64,000 nt of DNA. Origin: Papaver somniferum. Lineage: Eukaryota; Streptophyta; Magnoliopsida; Ranunculales; Papaveraceae. The notes beneath the pieces are model-generated. The model searched no databases. It worked only from the letters and a program-made list of their open reading frames with translations, and was not told where the DNA came from. Each line of letters starts with the position of its first letter. Position 1 is the stretch's first letter. The stretch lies in the NCBI RefSeq assembly GCF_003573695.1, contig NC_039361.1, positions 89,298,149-89,362,148 on the forward strand, in the 5' to 3' direction. Positions 53,353 through 64,000 of the stretch are shown piece by piece. The position numbers were made by a program, and so were the translations under genes.

Positions 53353-54823
53353 CCATATGGACTAGGCTTTGGATTAATGGAACGGTTTTATGGATTTGGG
53401 CTTAGGGATAGTTTTCCTATTTTGATGATTTGGACACCTTATGGTGTAAATTATCCTTTGTTTCCTTCTTCAGAGTTGTATATTTATTTAAGACTTTTCA
53501 AATACACTGTAGAATCAACCCACTTGGATTAGTATAATATGCTAAAGTTAAAGAATGAGAAGGTGTATAACCATTTATGAGTTCAGAATCATTAGATAAT
53601 TTACTTGTCCATTAACTTTGAACTTGTATGATTATTGTATGATCCGTTTTGGCTAAACTTTTAAAGTGATCGTGTGATTAAAAATTAGTCTTTATTAACA
53701 CTCGATCTAAAAGATGAAGCAGTGGATTGTGGATTTCGAAGTAGACACGGTTTGCCTACAAAACATGTGGTAACTTTTATAACTTTCTTGTAATCATTAG
53801 TTTACTTGTATCATTCTCTTAATGATTAAGTTTTCATTTAATCTGCGAGCATGATAAGTATTTGATTCTTTTGAACATCTTTGTATGAAATTGAAATGAG
53901 TATGTATCTTGATATACATTGTTTGGTCTCTTCGTGAGGAGTGACTGTGTTTCTCGATAGCGTCTCACTAAGTCAAATTATTAAGTGTGGAATTAACACT
54001 CAATACTATTTATATTAGGGGTGGAATTGGCTCTCTGTGAAAACCGGTGTGACATGCAATAAGATATTAAGGGTGGAATTGGCTCTCAATATTATAGATT
54101 AGGTGTGGAGTTGGATCTCAATATTATATATATACACACTTTATCTGGAGACTAGTCGTATGCATATTATGCTTGTTTGTTCAGTCTTAGTAGTCTGAGA
54201 CTGGGGTTATTTTAACAACTTATTCTCCTTTGAATGAGACGAAGTTAGAATAATATTTGTTTTAGATTATTCTAACATCACTTCCGTAGTTCAACTTGGG
54301 TATGATTTTTGTAATAGTTTATGTTTGTTGAGAATAATATCCGGGGAAGTGCATTTAGAACAATATTTTGATGTGTGTTGTATGTAAAAGATGTTTAATT
54401 GTTTTTCTCAAGTAGAACTGTGAAGCATGTTTATGATTACCTGCACGTCGTATTTGTTTTCACTGAGCACCCCTATGGGGATGATATGCTCACTCGTTTC
54501 CACTCCAGTCTTTCAGTTCCGAAGAAATGGTGCACGTGAAGACATCAGTTTTCTTAGCTTAAATCTTTATCGAATTTAGATATGATGTGTGTATATATTT
54601 TATGAGTATAGAGTTTTGATAATATGTTAAACAACACATTAATATATCTATTTCGCTTGAGATATTTTCATTTATGTCATATCAGAGTGTATGGTTTAGT
54701 TTTGGTTAAGTTGTGTGGCAGATTTCTAGATTGAATGTTTTAAGTAAAGGATTTAGATCCTTAGTGTCTCATTGTGTAGTAGATCTGATTATTTAATAAG
54801 TAGCTGGATTTTGGGGCGCTACA

Positions 54824-55508
54824 AGTTGGTGTCGGAGATCATTGTTAGATGTTACATGGGAGATAATAGATGATAGCCAGTGTTAGTTAGTTAATTTGAT
54901 TAGTTTGGAACTGGGTTGGGTTGTGATATAAATCTTAATCATAAAAATCTATCAAGAACTAAAATATTTATTTGGTTGATTGATTCCTTTTGCTTGTTAT
55001 ATATGCATATTATGAATTAAAAAATTGTAGGTTAAACCAATTACATTATAGCTTAAATGCTGATAGAGATTAGAGAATAATTAGTATAGAATTATGAACA
55101 CGTAGTCAATACAATACAATACTAGAGATATAGTGAGGTAGGTAATTCTGATTGAAATTTATTTTGAAACCGAATGAGTACCTTTACATATGTTTACAAC
55201 TTTTGAACTAGGGAAAATAGAAAGTTAGGGTGAGAATCTTAGACTTCCCTATTAGATAGAATTTAAATCAGCATAGTTGAACCCAAGTCTACAAATTTTT
55301 AATCTTAGTTGTAGAAATACATATAGGTTTGTGCTTCATTTCATGTTGTTTCGAACTCATTCAGAATGAGTAAATTTTCGCGTGTTTGTGAGTATGAGCA
55401 GTACTTGCACTTAGTGGAGAGATAATGTTTCTCTTTAAGGTGGGGATTTTTGAAGATCAGAGAAATAATTTGATTTTCGAGGACGAAGATAGTATAAGGT
55501 TGGGTGAA
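54824..55508 (+). other. G2 internal region, 685 bp, non-coding
   Basis: A decayed primer site TGGTGTCGGAGATC at 54827-54840 (consensus TGGTATCAGAGC) follows the LTR end. A purine-rich AAGGTTGGGTGAA (55496-55508) precedes the next LTR. No gag or pol motif is seen. Confidence 0.8.
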
Positions 55509-57420
55509 TGTAAAGACCCTCAAGCTCATCAACGCTATTAGACTGGTCAAGAGACGGTTTAGCCGCTAATAACTCGATTAATCGAATATGAATTTTAATT
55601 AGTGAAAATTAACCCGAAATTAATCTGAAGATGAAACTAGTACCATTGGTTAGATCTCTAAATTCATGCGAAAAGGACTACTAGATCATGTCATTCAAAT
55701 ACCGGATGAAGAAGAAATCATCTAATTAGTGTGAAGGGTAAAATGGATATTTCACAGACAATCATTATCAAGGCATCCAAGTTTACTTCTCAGGGTACTC
55801 CATATTCTGTTCATATCCGATTTTATAAGTTCCTTAGTTATTTCAGTGCTCTTATTCCAAAGCCAGATTGAAAAGAAATAATTGTCTTCACTTCTCTTCT
55901 TATTTATTCTCGTTTCTTTTTTGTTCTTCTGCTTCTACACCGTTCTTCGTTTTCTTCTCAGAAGCATGAACCGAGAATCTAGTGCATTAGTCATGAAGAG
56001 AATAGTAAGCCTTGTGAAGCTAGGCAGGTATTGTTAAAAAGGTTCACTGAATTAAGGAAGTAGAGAAAAGGGTAAGTCAGATAATCGAAATTAGGGTTTC
56101 TAGTTTATTCTGAAATCAAGATGCAAAGATTTGAGTTAGAGTTTCTGGTAGAGAAGGTGATGAACATGGTTGAATTGAGGTGAATATTTCCTGCATATTT
56201 TCAATCGGGATTTGATTTAAGGAAATTCGGGTTCTTAAGTTGTCTTTATTTATGAATTGTATGATTTTGGTTTAGAAATTGAATTAATTGACTTGGGTTT
56301 TGTTCGGAATTAGAGAATAGGTGACTATCTGGGTTTAACTTTAAAGTTTTTGACCTGGGATTTCAAAATCCCTAATCCCATGTTCTTTCCCAGATTAATT
56401 AATTAGGATTGGAACCTAGGGTTCCTAAATATGGGGCTGAAATGTTTATATTTAACAAGAAGATGAGATGAACTTATTATCTCTGAAATTACGAAGTGAG
56501 GGTTCTAAATTGGATTACAGATAATGGAAATGGAATTGTTATTGTTAATAGTGGGTGTTGGGTGATCTTTTGATGAATTGTCTATCACAGAGAAGGTTTT
56601 TAGAGAGCTTAATTGGTGGTGATTGATGTAGAATTGCAGCAGTGATGAAGATAGTCGTAATTGGTGGTCCTAGAGTTGCAATCGCAGTTTAGTGGTAGCA
56701 TTAGCTCTATTTTTGGAATGATTGTATGTCACACAAGGAGGAATTGGTTGGATTGTGTCTCAAGATGTTGATGCTTCTAAGGTTGAACCTTACAAGAAAG
56801 AGGTCCGAATGAGTGGTGAATGAACTGGTGATGCTATATCGAGTATAGCAGGAGGTGGTTTTAGGTAATGAATGGTGCTGGAATTACTTGGTCTGTCAAG
56901 AGAATTTAAGAAGTTTGATTGTGGAAAGAAGATTGTTTGTTGCCACAATGGATGATCAAATATGCATGGAATAGAAAAGATGATGATACTGAGGTTCATT
57001 GATAGTTGATGTACGGAACTGGAGTATTGGAGTTGCTACAGTGATGAAAATTATTGAATTGAAGTTAATTAAGAAAGTGTTGATATGCGTATAAATGAGT
57101 CTGCTTTTGAGATGAGTTTAGAATGTGGTTATGGTGGTAGTCTAATTCAGAATTGAATAATAGGATAGTTGAAAATGAAATTGAGATTGGCGGTGATATC
57201 ACTTAGGTGATGATTTTTGTGGATAATTTGAATTAGAGGGTAATACAACTATGAAGATGATGTTGCTAAGAAGAATGTTGAACTAGAAGTGTTGTTTGGG
57301 TGAGTTGAAATATATAAGTCAGTTTGGTGGGAGGAATAAAGCTGGAAACAAAATATTGATGCAACATAAGTTTGACCTGTGCAAACGCATGTTAGTCATC
57401 CCAGTCAGTTTTCTGGCTCA

Positions 57421-57483
57421 GTTAGCTAACTGAGTCGACTAGTTAGCTAACTGAGTCGACTAGTTAGCTAACTGAGTCGACTA
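57421..57483. repeat. Three perfect 21-bp tandem repeats with palindromes
   Basis: GTTAGCTAACTGAGTCGACTA occurs three times in a row; each has the palindromes GTTAGCTAAC and AGTCGACT. The neighbouring LTR has one copy (53193-53213), and the second half of the duplication has one diverged copy near 60144. Confidence 0.95.
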
Positions 57484-58248
57484 GTATTGAATCGGTCTTG
57501 ACTCGGTGGACCTTGACTTAGTTGTCCTTTGACTTTAAACATGTTTGACCTTTGGATGGACTTTGACTCTTGACGTGAACTGTTAGTTGGACCTCTTTGA
57601 CTGTTAGTGACCGTAAGTTGACCCATATAGACTAGGCTTTGGATTAACGGGACGGTCTGGTGGATTTGGGCTTAGGGATAGTTTTCCTATTTTGATGATT
57701 TGGACGCCTGATGGTCTGAATTATCCTTTGTTTCCTTCTTCAGAGTTGTATATTTATTTAAGACTTTTCAAATGCAATATAGAATGGACCCAATTGGATT
57801 AGTATAATATGCTAAAGTAAAAGAATAAGAAGGTGTATAACCATTTATGAGTTCATAATCATTAGATAATTTACTTGGCCATTAAATTTAAACTTGTATG
57901 ATTATTGTATGATCCCTTTTGGCTAAACTTTTAAAGTGATCGTGTGATTAACAATTAATATTTATTAACACTCGATCCAAAAGATGAAGCAGTGGATTGT
58001 GGATTTCGAGGTAGACACGATTTTCCTACAAATCATGTGGGAACTTTTGTAACTTTCTTGTAATCATTAATTTACTTGTATCATTCTCTTAATGATTAAG
58101 TTTTCATTTAATCTGCGAGCATGATGAGTATTTGATTCTTTTGAACATCTTTGTATGAAATTGAAATGAGTATGTATCTTGATATACGTTGTTTGGTCTC
58201 CTCGTGAGGAGTGACTGTGTTTCTCCACAGCTTCTCACTAAGTCAAAT

Positions 58249-58397
58249 TATTAGGTGTGAAATTGACACTCAATATTATTTCTATTAGGGGTGCAATTGG
58301 CTCTCCGTGGAAATAGGTGTGACATGCAATAAGATATTAGGTGTGGAATTGGCTCTCAATATTATCGATTAGGTATGGAATTGGCTCTCAATATTAT
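58249..58397. repeat. Tandem GTGTGGAATTGGCTCTCAAT repeats in the G LTR
   Basis: About four degenerate units of roughly 30 bp (AGGTGTGGAATTGGCTCTC, then AATATTAT). Sister blocks are at 53982-54130 and 61009-61178, with slightly different unit numbers. Confidence 0.8.
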
Positions 58398-61300
58398 ATA
58401 TATACATACTTTATCCGGGGACTAGTCGTATGCATATTATGCTTGTTTGATCAGTCATAGTAGTTTGAGACTGGGGTTATTTTAACAACTTATTCTCCTT
58501 AGAATGAGACTAATTTAGAATAATATTTGTTTTAGATTATTCTAACATCACTTCTGTAGTTCAACTTGGGGATGATTTTTGTAACATTTTTTGTTTGTTG
58601 AGAATAATATCTGGGGAAGTGCATTTAGAACAATCTTTTGATGTGTGTTGCATGTAAAACACGTTTAATTGTTTTTCTCAAGTAGAACTGTGAAGCATGT
58701 TTACGATTACTTGGACGTCGTATTTGTTTTCACTGAATTAAGGAAGTAGACCTTGTGAAGCTAGGCAGGTATTGTTAAAAAGGTTCACTGAATTAAGGAA
58801 GTAGAGAAAAGGGTAAGTCAGATAATCGAAATTAGGGTTTCTAGTTTTATTCTGAAATCAAGATGCAAAGATTTGAGTTAGAGTTTCTGGTAGAGAAGGT
58901 GATGAACATGGTTGATTTGAGGTGAATATTTCCTGCATATTTTCAATCGGGATTTTATTTAAGGTAATTCGGGTTCTTAAGTTATCTTTCTTTATGAATT
59001 GTGTGATTTTGGTTTAGAAATTGAATTAATTAACTTGGATTTTGTTCGGAATTAGAGAATAAGTGACTGTATGGGTTTAACTTTAAAGTTTTTGACCTGA
59101 GATTTCAAAATCCCTAATCCCATGTTCTTTCCCAGATTAATTAATTAGGATTGGAACCTAGGGTTCCTGAATATGGAACTGAAATGTTTATATTTAACAA
59201 GAAGATGAGATGAACTTATTATCTCTGAAATTAAGAGGTGGGGGTTCTAAGTTGGATTACAGAGAATGGAAATGGAATTGTTATTATTAATAGTGGGTGT
59301 TGGGGTGATCTTTTGATGAATTATCTATAACAGAGAGGGTTTTTAGAGAGCTTAATTGGTGGTGGTTGATGTAGAATTGCAGCAGTGATGAAGATAGTCG
59401 TAATTGGTAGTCCTAGAGTTGCAATCGCAGTTTAGTGGTAGTATTAGCTCTATTTTGGGAATGACTGTATGTCACACAAGGAGGAATTGGTTGGATTGTG
59501 GCTCAAGATGTTGATGCTGCTAAGGTTGAACCTTACAGGAAAGAGGTCCGAATGAGTGGTGAATGAACTGGTGATGCTATATCGAGTATAGCAGGAGGTG
59601 GTTTTAGGTAATGAATGGTGATGGAATTACTTGGTCTCTCAAGAGAATTTAAGAAGTTTTATTGTGGAATGAAGATTGTTTGTTGCCATAATGGATGATC
59701 AAATATGCATGGAATAGAAAAGATGATGATACTGAGGTTTACTGATAGTTGATGTACGGAACTGGAGTATTGGAGTTGCTACAGTGATGAAAATTATTGA
59801 ATTGAAGTTACAGGAATTAAGAAAGTGTTGATATGCGTATAAATGAGTTTAGAATGTGCTTATGGTGGTAGTATAATTCAGAATTGAATAACAGGATAAT
59901 TGGAAATGAAGTTGAGATTGGTGGTGATATCACTGAGGTGATGATTGTTGTGGCTAATTTGAATTAGAGGGTAACACAACTATGAAGATGATATTGCTGG
60001 GAAGAATATTGAACTGTTAGGGTGAGTTGAGAAATATAAGTTAGTTTGGTGGGAGGAATGAAGCTGGAAACAAATTATTGATGCAATAAAAGTTTGGCAT
60101 GTGCATAAGGCATGTTAGTTATCCCACTAAGTTGTCTGACTAAGTTAGCTGACTGAGTCGACTAGTATTAAATCGGACTTGACTCAATGGACCTTGACTT
60201 AGTTGGCCTTTGAATTTGACTATGTTTGACCATTGAATGGACTTTGAATCTTGACGTTGACTGTTAATTGGACCTCTTTGACTGTTGGTGACCGTCAATT
60301 AACCCATACGGACTAGGCATTGGATTAAAGGGTCGGTTTGGTGTTTGGGCTTAGGGTTAGTTTTTTTATTATGATGAACCCATATGGACTAGGCTTTGGA
60401 TTAACGGTCCGTTTTGGTGGATTTGGGCTTAGGGCTAGTTTTTCTATTTTGATGATTTGGATCCCTTGTGGTCCGAATTAGCCTTTGGTTCTTTTTTCAG
60501 AGTTGTATATTTATTTAATAATTTTCAAATGAACAATAGAACTAACCCAATTGGATTAGTAAACTCTTTAATATGTTAAAGTTAAAGAATGAGAAGGTTT
60601 AAAATTATTTATGAGTTTAGAATCATTAGATAATTTACTTGGCAATTAACTCTGAACTTATATGATTGTTGTATGAGCCCTTTTGGATAAGTGGTTCTGT
60701 GATTAACAGTTAGTCTTTATTAATAACGATCGATCCAAATGATGAAGCAGTGGATCGTGGATTTCGAGGTATACATGGTTTTCCTACAAAAGAGGTGGGA
60801 ATTTTGGTAACTTTGTTGTAATCATTAAGTAACTTGTATCATTCTCATAATTATTAAGTTCTCATTTAATCTGCGTGCATGATGAGTATTTGATTCTTTT
60901 GAACATCTTTGTATGAAATTGAAATGAGTATGTAGATTTATATGCGTTGTTTGGTCTCCTTGTAAGGAGTGACTGTGTTTCTCCATAGTTTCTCACTAAG
61001 TCAAACTATTAGGTGTGGAATTGGCACTCAATACTGTTTCTTTTAGTGGTGGAATTAGCTCTCAGTATTATTTAAAGGGTCCATGAAAATAGGCGTGACC
61101 TGCAGTAAGATATTAGGGGTGGAATTGGCTCTCAATATTATATATTAGGTGTGGAATTGGCTCTTAATATTATATATACATATTTTATCCAGGGAGACTA
61201 GTCTTTTACATGTTATGCTTGTTTGTTTAGTCTTAGTAGTTTGAGACTGGGGTTATTTTAACAACTTATTCTCCATAAAATGAGACGAGGTTAGAATAAC

Positions 61301-61868
61301 ATTTGTTTTAGGTTATTCTAACATCACTTCCGTAGTACATCCTGGGGATGAATTTTTATATATATTGTTTGTTGAGAATAATATCTGGGGAAGTGCATTT
61401 AGAAAAATCTTCTGATGTGTGTTGCTTGTAAAAGATATTTAATTGTTTTCATCATGTAGAACTGTGAAGCATGTTAGTGATTACTTGGACGTTGTATTTG
61501 TTTCCACTAAGCACCCCTTTTGTGATTATGTGCTCACTCGTTTCCGCTCCAGTCTTTCAGTTATCCGAAGAGATGGTGCACGTGAATATATCACTTTTCG
61601 TAGCTTAAAGCTTTATCGAATTTACAGATGTTGTGTATATATCTTTTGCGAATTTAATGTTTTGATAATTTGTAAAATAATACCTTAATGTATATATTTC
61701 ACTTGAAATATTTTCGTTTATGTCTTATCAGAGTGTATGGGTTAGTTTTAGTCAAGTTTGGTAGCAGATTTCTAGATTGAATGTTTAAGTAAATGATTTA
61801 GATCCTTAGTGCCTCATTATGTAGTTGATCTGTTGATTTATTAAGTAGCTGGAATTTGGGACGCTACA

Positions 61869-62551
61869 AGTTGGTATCAGAGCTCACTATTAGATCTTAC
61901 ATGGGCGATAATAAATGATAGCCAGTACTAGTTAGTTAATTTGATTAGTTTAGAACTGAGTTGGGTTGTGAGATAAATCTTAATCACTAAAAGCTATTAA
62001 GAACTAAAATATTTATTTGGTTGATTGATTCGTTTCTTTGTTGTGTGTGAATATTATGAAGTAATAAATTGTAGGTTAAGCCAATTACATTATAGCTTAA
62101 AAGTTGATAGAGATTAGAGAATAATTAGTATAGAATTATGAACACGTAGTCAGTCCAATACTAGATAGATAGTGAGGTAAGTAATTCTGCTAGATCTCAA
62201 GTTTATTTTGAACCTAATGAGTACCTTTACATATATTTTGAACTATTGAACTACGGAAAATTGAAAGTTAGGGTGAAAAACTTAGACTTCCATATAAGAT
62301 AGAATTTAAATCAGTATAGTTTAACCAAGATCTACAAATTATTAATCTTAGTTGTAGAAATACATACAGCTTTGTTTTTCATATCATGTTGTTTCAAACT
62401 CATTCGGAAAGAGTAAATTTTCGTGCGTTTTTAAGTATGAGCAGTACTTGCACTTAGTGGAGAGATAATGTTTATCTTCAAGATGGGGAGTTTGGAAGAT
62501 TAGATAAATGGTTTGATCTTTGAGGACGAAAATAGTATAAGGTGGAGAGAA
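61869..62551 (+). other. G3 internal region, 683 bp, non-coding
   Basis: A perfect tRNA-Met primer site, TGGTATCAGAGC, lies at 61872-61883, and a purine-rich AAGGTGGAGAGAA precedes the next LTR. It has close sequence similarity to 54824-55508. No protein motif is seen; the minus-strand frame 62384-62575 is shared DNA, not a gene. Confidence 0.82.
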
Positions 62552-64000
62552 TGTAAAGACCCTCAAGCTCGTCAACGTTATTAGACCGGTTAAGAGACGA
62601 TTTAACCGTTAATAACTCGATTAACCGAATATGAATTTTTATTAGTGAAAATTAACCCAACATTAATCTAACGATGAAACTAGTACCATTGGATAGATCT
62701 CTAAAAGCAATGCGAAACGGACTACTCGATCATGTCATTCGAATACCGGACGAAGAAAAAATCATCTAATTATTGTCAAGGGAAAAATGGATATTTCACA
62801 GACAATCATTATCAAGGCGACCGAGTTTTCTTCTCCGGGTACTCTCTATTCTGCCCATATACAATTTTGTGACTGCATTGGTTATTTCAGTGGTCTTATC
62901 CCAAAGCTAGATTGAAAGGAAATCATTTTCTTCACTTCTCTTCTTATTTCTTCTGTGTTCTTCTTCTTATCATATGTTCTTCGTTTTTCTTCTCAGAAGC
63001 ATCAACTGAGAATCTAGTGCGTTAGTCATGATGAGATTAGTACCAACTCAAGATACGCAGGTGTGTTTCAAGAGGTTCACTGAATTAAGAAAGTAGAGAA
63101 ACAGGTAATTCAGATAATCGAAATTAGGGTTTCTGATTTTAGTTTTGAAATCAAGATGGAAAGATTTGAGTTAGAGCTGCTGGTAGAGAAGGTGATGAAC
63201 ATGGTGGCATTGAGGTGAATATTTCCAGCATTTTTTCAGTCGGGATTTGATTTAAGTTAATTAGGTTTCTTAAATTATCTTTCTTTTTGAATTGTGTGAT
63301 TTCGGTTTAGAAATTAAATGAATGGACTTGGGTTTTATTTGGAATTGAAGAATAGGTGTTTGTATGGGTTTAATTTTAAATTTCTTGACCTGGGATTTTA
63401 AAATACCTAATCCCATGTTCTTCCCCCAAATTAATTAATTAGGGTTTATTTTAGTAATTGAAACCTAGGTTCCCTGTATATGTTATTGAAATGTTTATAT
63501 TTAACAAGAAGAAGGTTATATAAATTTACTATCTCTGAAATTGGAAAATCGGGGTTCTAAGTTGGATTCCGAGAATGAAGATGGAATTGTTATTGTTGAT
63601 AGTGGGTGTTGGGTGATCTTTTGATGAATTGTCTATCACAAAGAAGGTTTTTAGAGAGCTTAGTTGGTGGTGATTGATGTAGAATTGCAGCAGTGATGAA
63701 GATAGTCGTAATTGGTGGTCCTAGAGTTGCACTCGCAGTTTAGTGGTAGTATTAGGTCTGTTTTTGGAATGACTGTATGTTACTCAAGGAGGAATTGGTA
63801 TGGATTGTGGATCAAGATATTGATGCTGCTAAGTTTGAATCTTACATGTCAGAGATCTGAATGAGTGGTGAAGGAACTGGTGATGACATATCGAGTATTG
63901 CAGAAGGTGTTTTTAGGTAATGAGTGGTGCAGGAATTACTAGGTTTGGAAAGAGCATTTAAGTTTGATTGTGGAAAAAAGATTGTTTGGAGCTGCAATGG
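62552..64000 (+). repeat. Third LTR of the G array, continues past the window
   Basis: It starts TGTAAAGACCCTCAAGCTCG and matches 55509 onward to the window end. No gene is seen in it. Confidence 0.85.

Larger units (their letters stand above)
51316..54823 (+). repeat. G2 left LTR, lacking its first about 220 bp
   Basis: It begins directly after the G1 LTR end, at the point equal to 55730 in the next LTR (GTGTGAAGGGTAAAATGG), and ends GGGGCGCTACA. Its features are a 150-bp tRNA-like insertion (about 51341-51490), a TTGAC cluster (53228-53352) and a 30-bp repeat block (53982-54130). Many short frames occur but none is shared as an intact protein with the sister LTRs. Confidence 0.85.
55509..61868 (+). 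repeat. Shared middle LTR of the G array, 6360 bp with an internal duplication
   Basis: It starts TGTAAAGACCCTCAAG and ends GGGACGCTACA. The segment from 56010 is repeated from 58751 with a period of 2741 bp; without it the LTR would be about 3.62 kb, in line with its neighbour. At the join (58731-58751) CACTGA of the first copy leads into ATTAAGGAAGTAGA and then restarts at CCTTGTGAAG. W-box clusters and 30-bp repeats therefore occur twice. No coding frame is supported. Confidence 0.85.

Noticed and set aside
57421..57483. CRISPR-like array
   Set aside because: Units are directly adjacent with no spacers, and the context is a plant LTR.

Overview
The window is nested retrotransposon DNA from a plant nuclear genome, very probably a eudicot. 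The evidence is: LTR retrotransposons of plant lineages (Ty3/Gypsy Tat-like with two RNase H domains; Ty1/Copia SIRE-like), initiator tRNA-Met primer sites, GT-AG introns with AT-rich plant character, and no host gene that I can support. The family mix reminds me of Papaveraceae, but that is a guess from memory. Four insertions are proved by perfect 5-bp target-site duplications read directly: A (AGAAC), D (CCTGA), H (AGTAC) and B (ATGGT).

Layout. 1-1102 and 14752-about 16276: a Copia element (E, minus strand) split by Tat-like element A (1108-14746, minus strand). About 16277-27578: the 3' end of a third Tat-like element, C (plus strand), whose LTR is split by D (18567-24895), a pol-less LTR element. 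About 27579-27800: Copia LTR scrap. About 27801-51315: an LTR-internal-LTR unit (G1) of a family with long LTRs and a tiny non-coding internal region. G1 is interrupted by a Copia LTR (K, 30467-50375), which itself holds a solo LTR (H, 30640-33022) and the nearly complete Tat-like element B (34611-49511). 51316-64000: a tandem LTR-internal-LTR-internal-LTR array of the G family, with a 2.74-kb duplication inside its middle LTR.

The most interesting content is in A and B. Between the end of pol and the 3' LTR, both carry two genes on the strand opposite to gag-pol. Each gene has its own TATA-like promoter; gene 1 has a 5' UTR intron and gene 2 has two small GT-AG introns. Gene 1 encodes a highly charged protein of about 185 residues that I do not recognise. 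Gene 2 encodes a coiled-coil protein that resembles plant PEARLI4 (phospholipase-like) proteins. Promoter spacing and most exon boundaries match between two diverged copies, and a decayed gene 1 is also present in C. The retroviral genes are odd too: both copies lack the Gag capsid region at the same place, carry two successive integrase-type zinc-binding modules separated by a shared TAA-ATG junction, and have both a Ty3-type and a second RNase H. A has lost the RT catalytic core. B keeps RT, but has stops elsewhere and a changed catalytic residue in the second RNase H. All elements look immobile as they stand.
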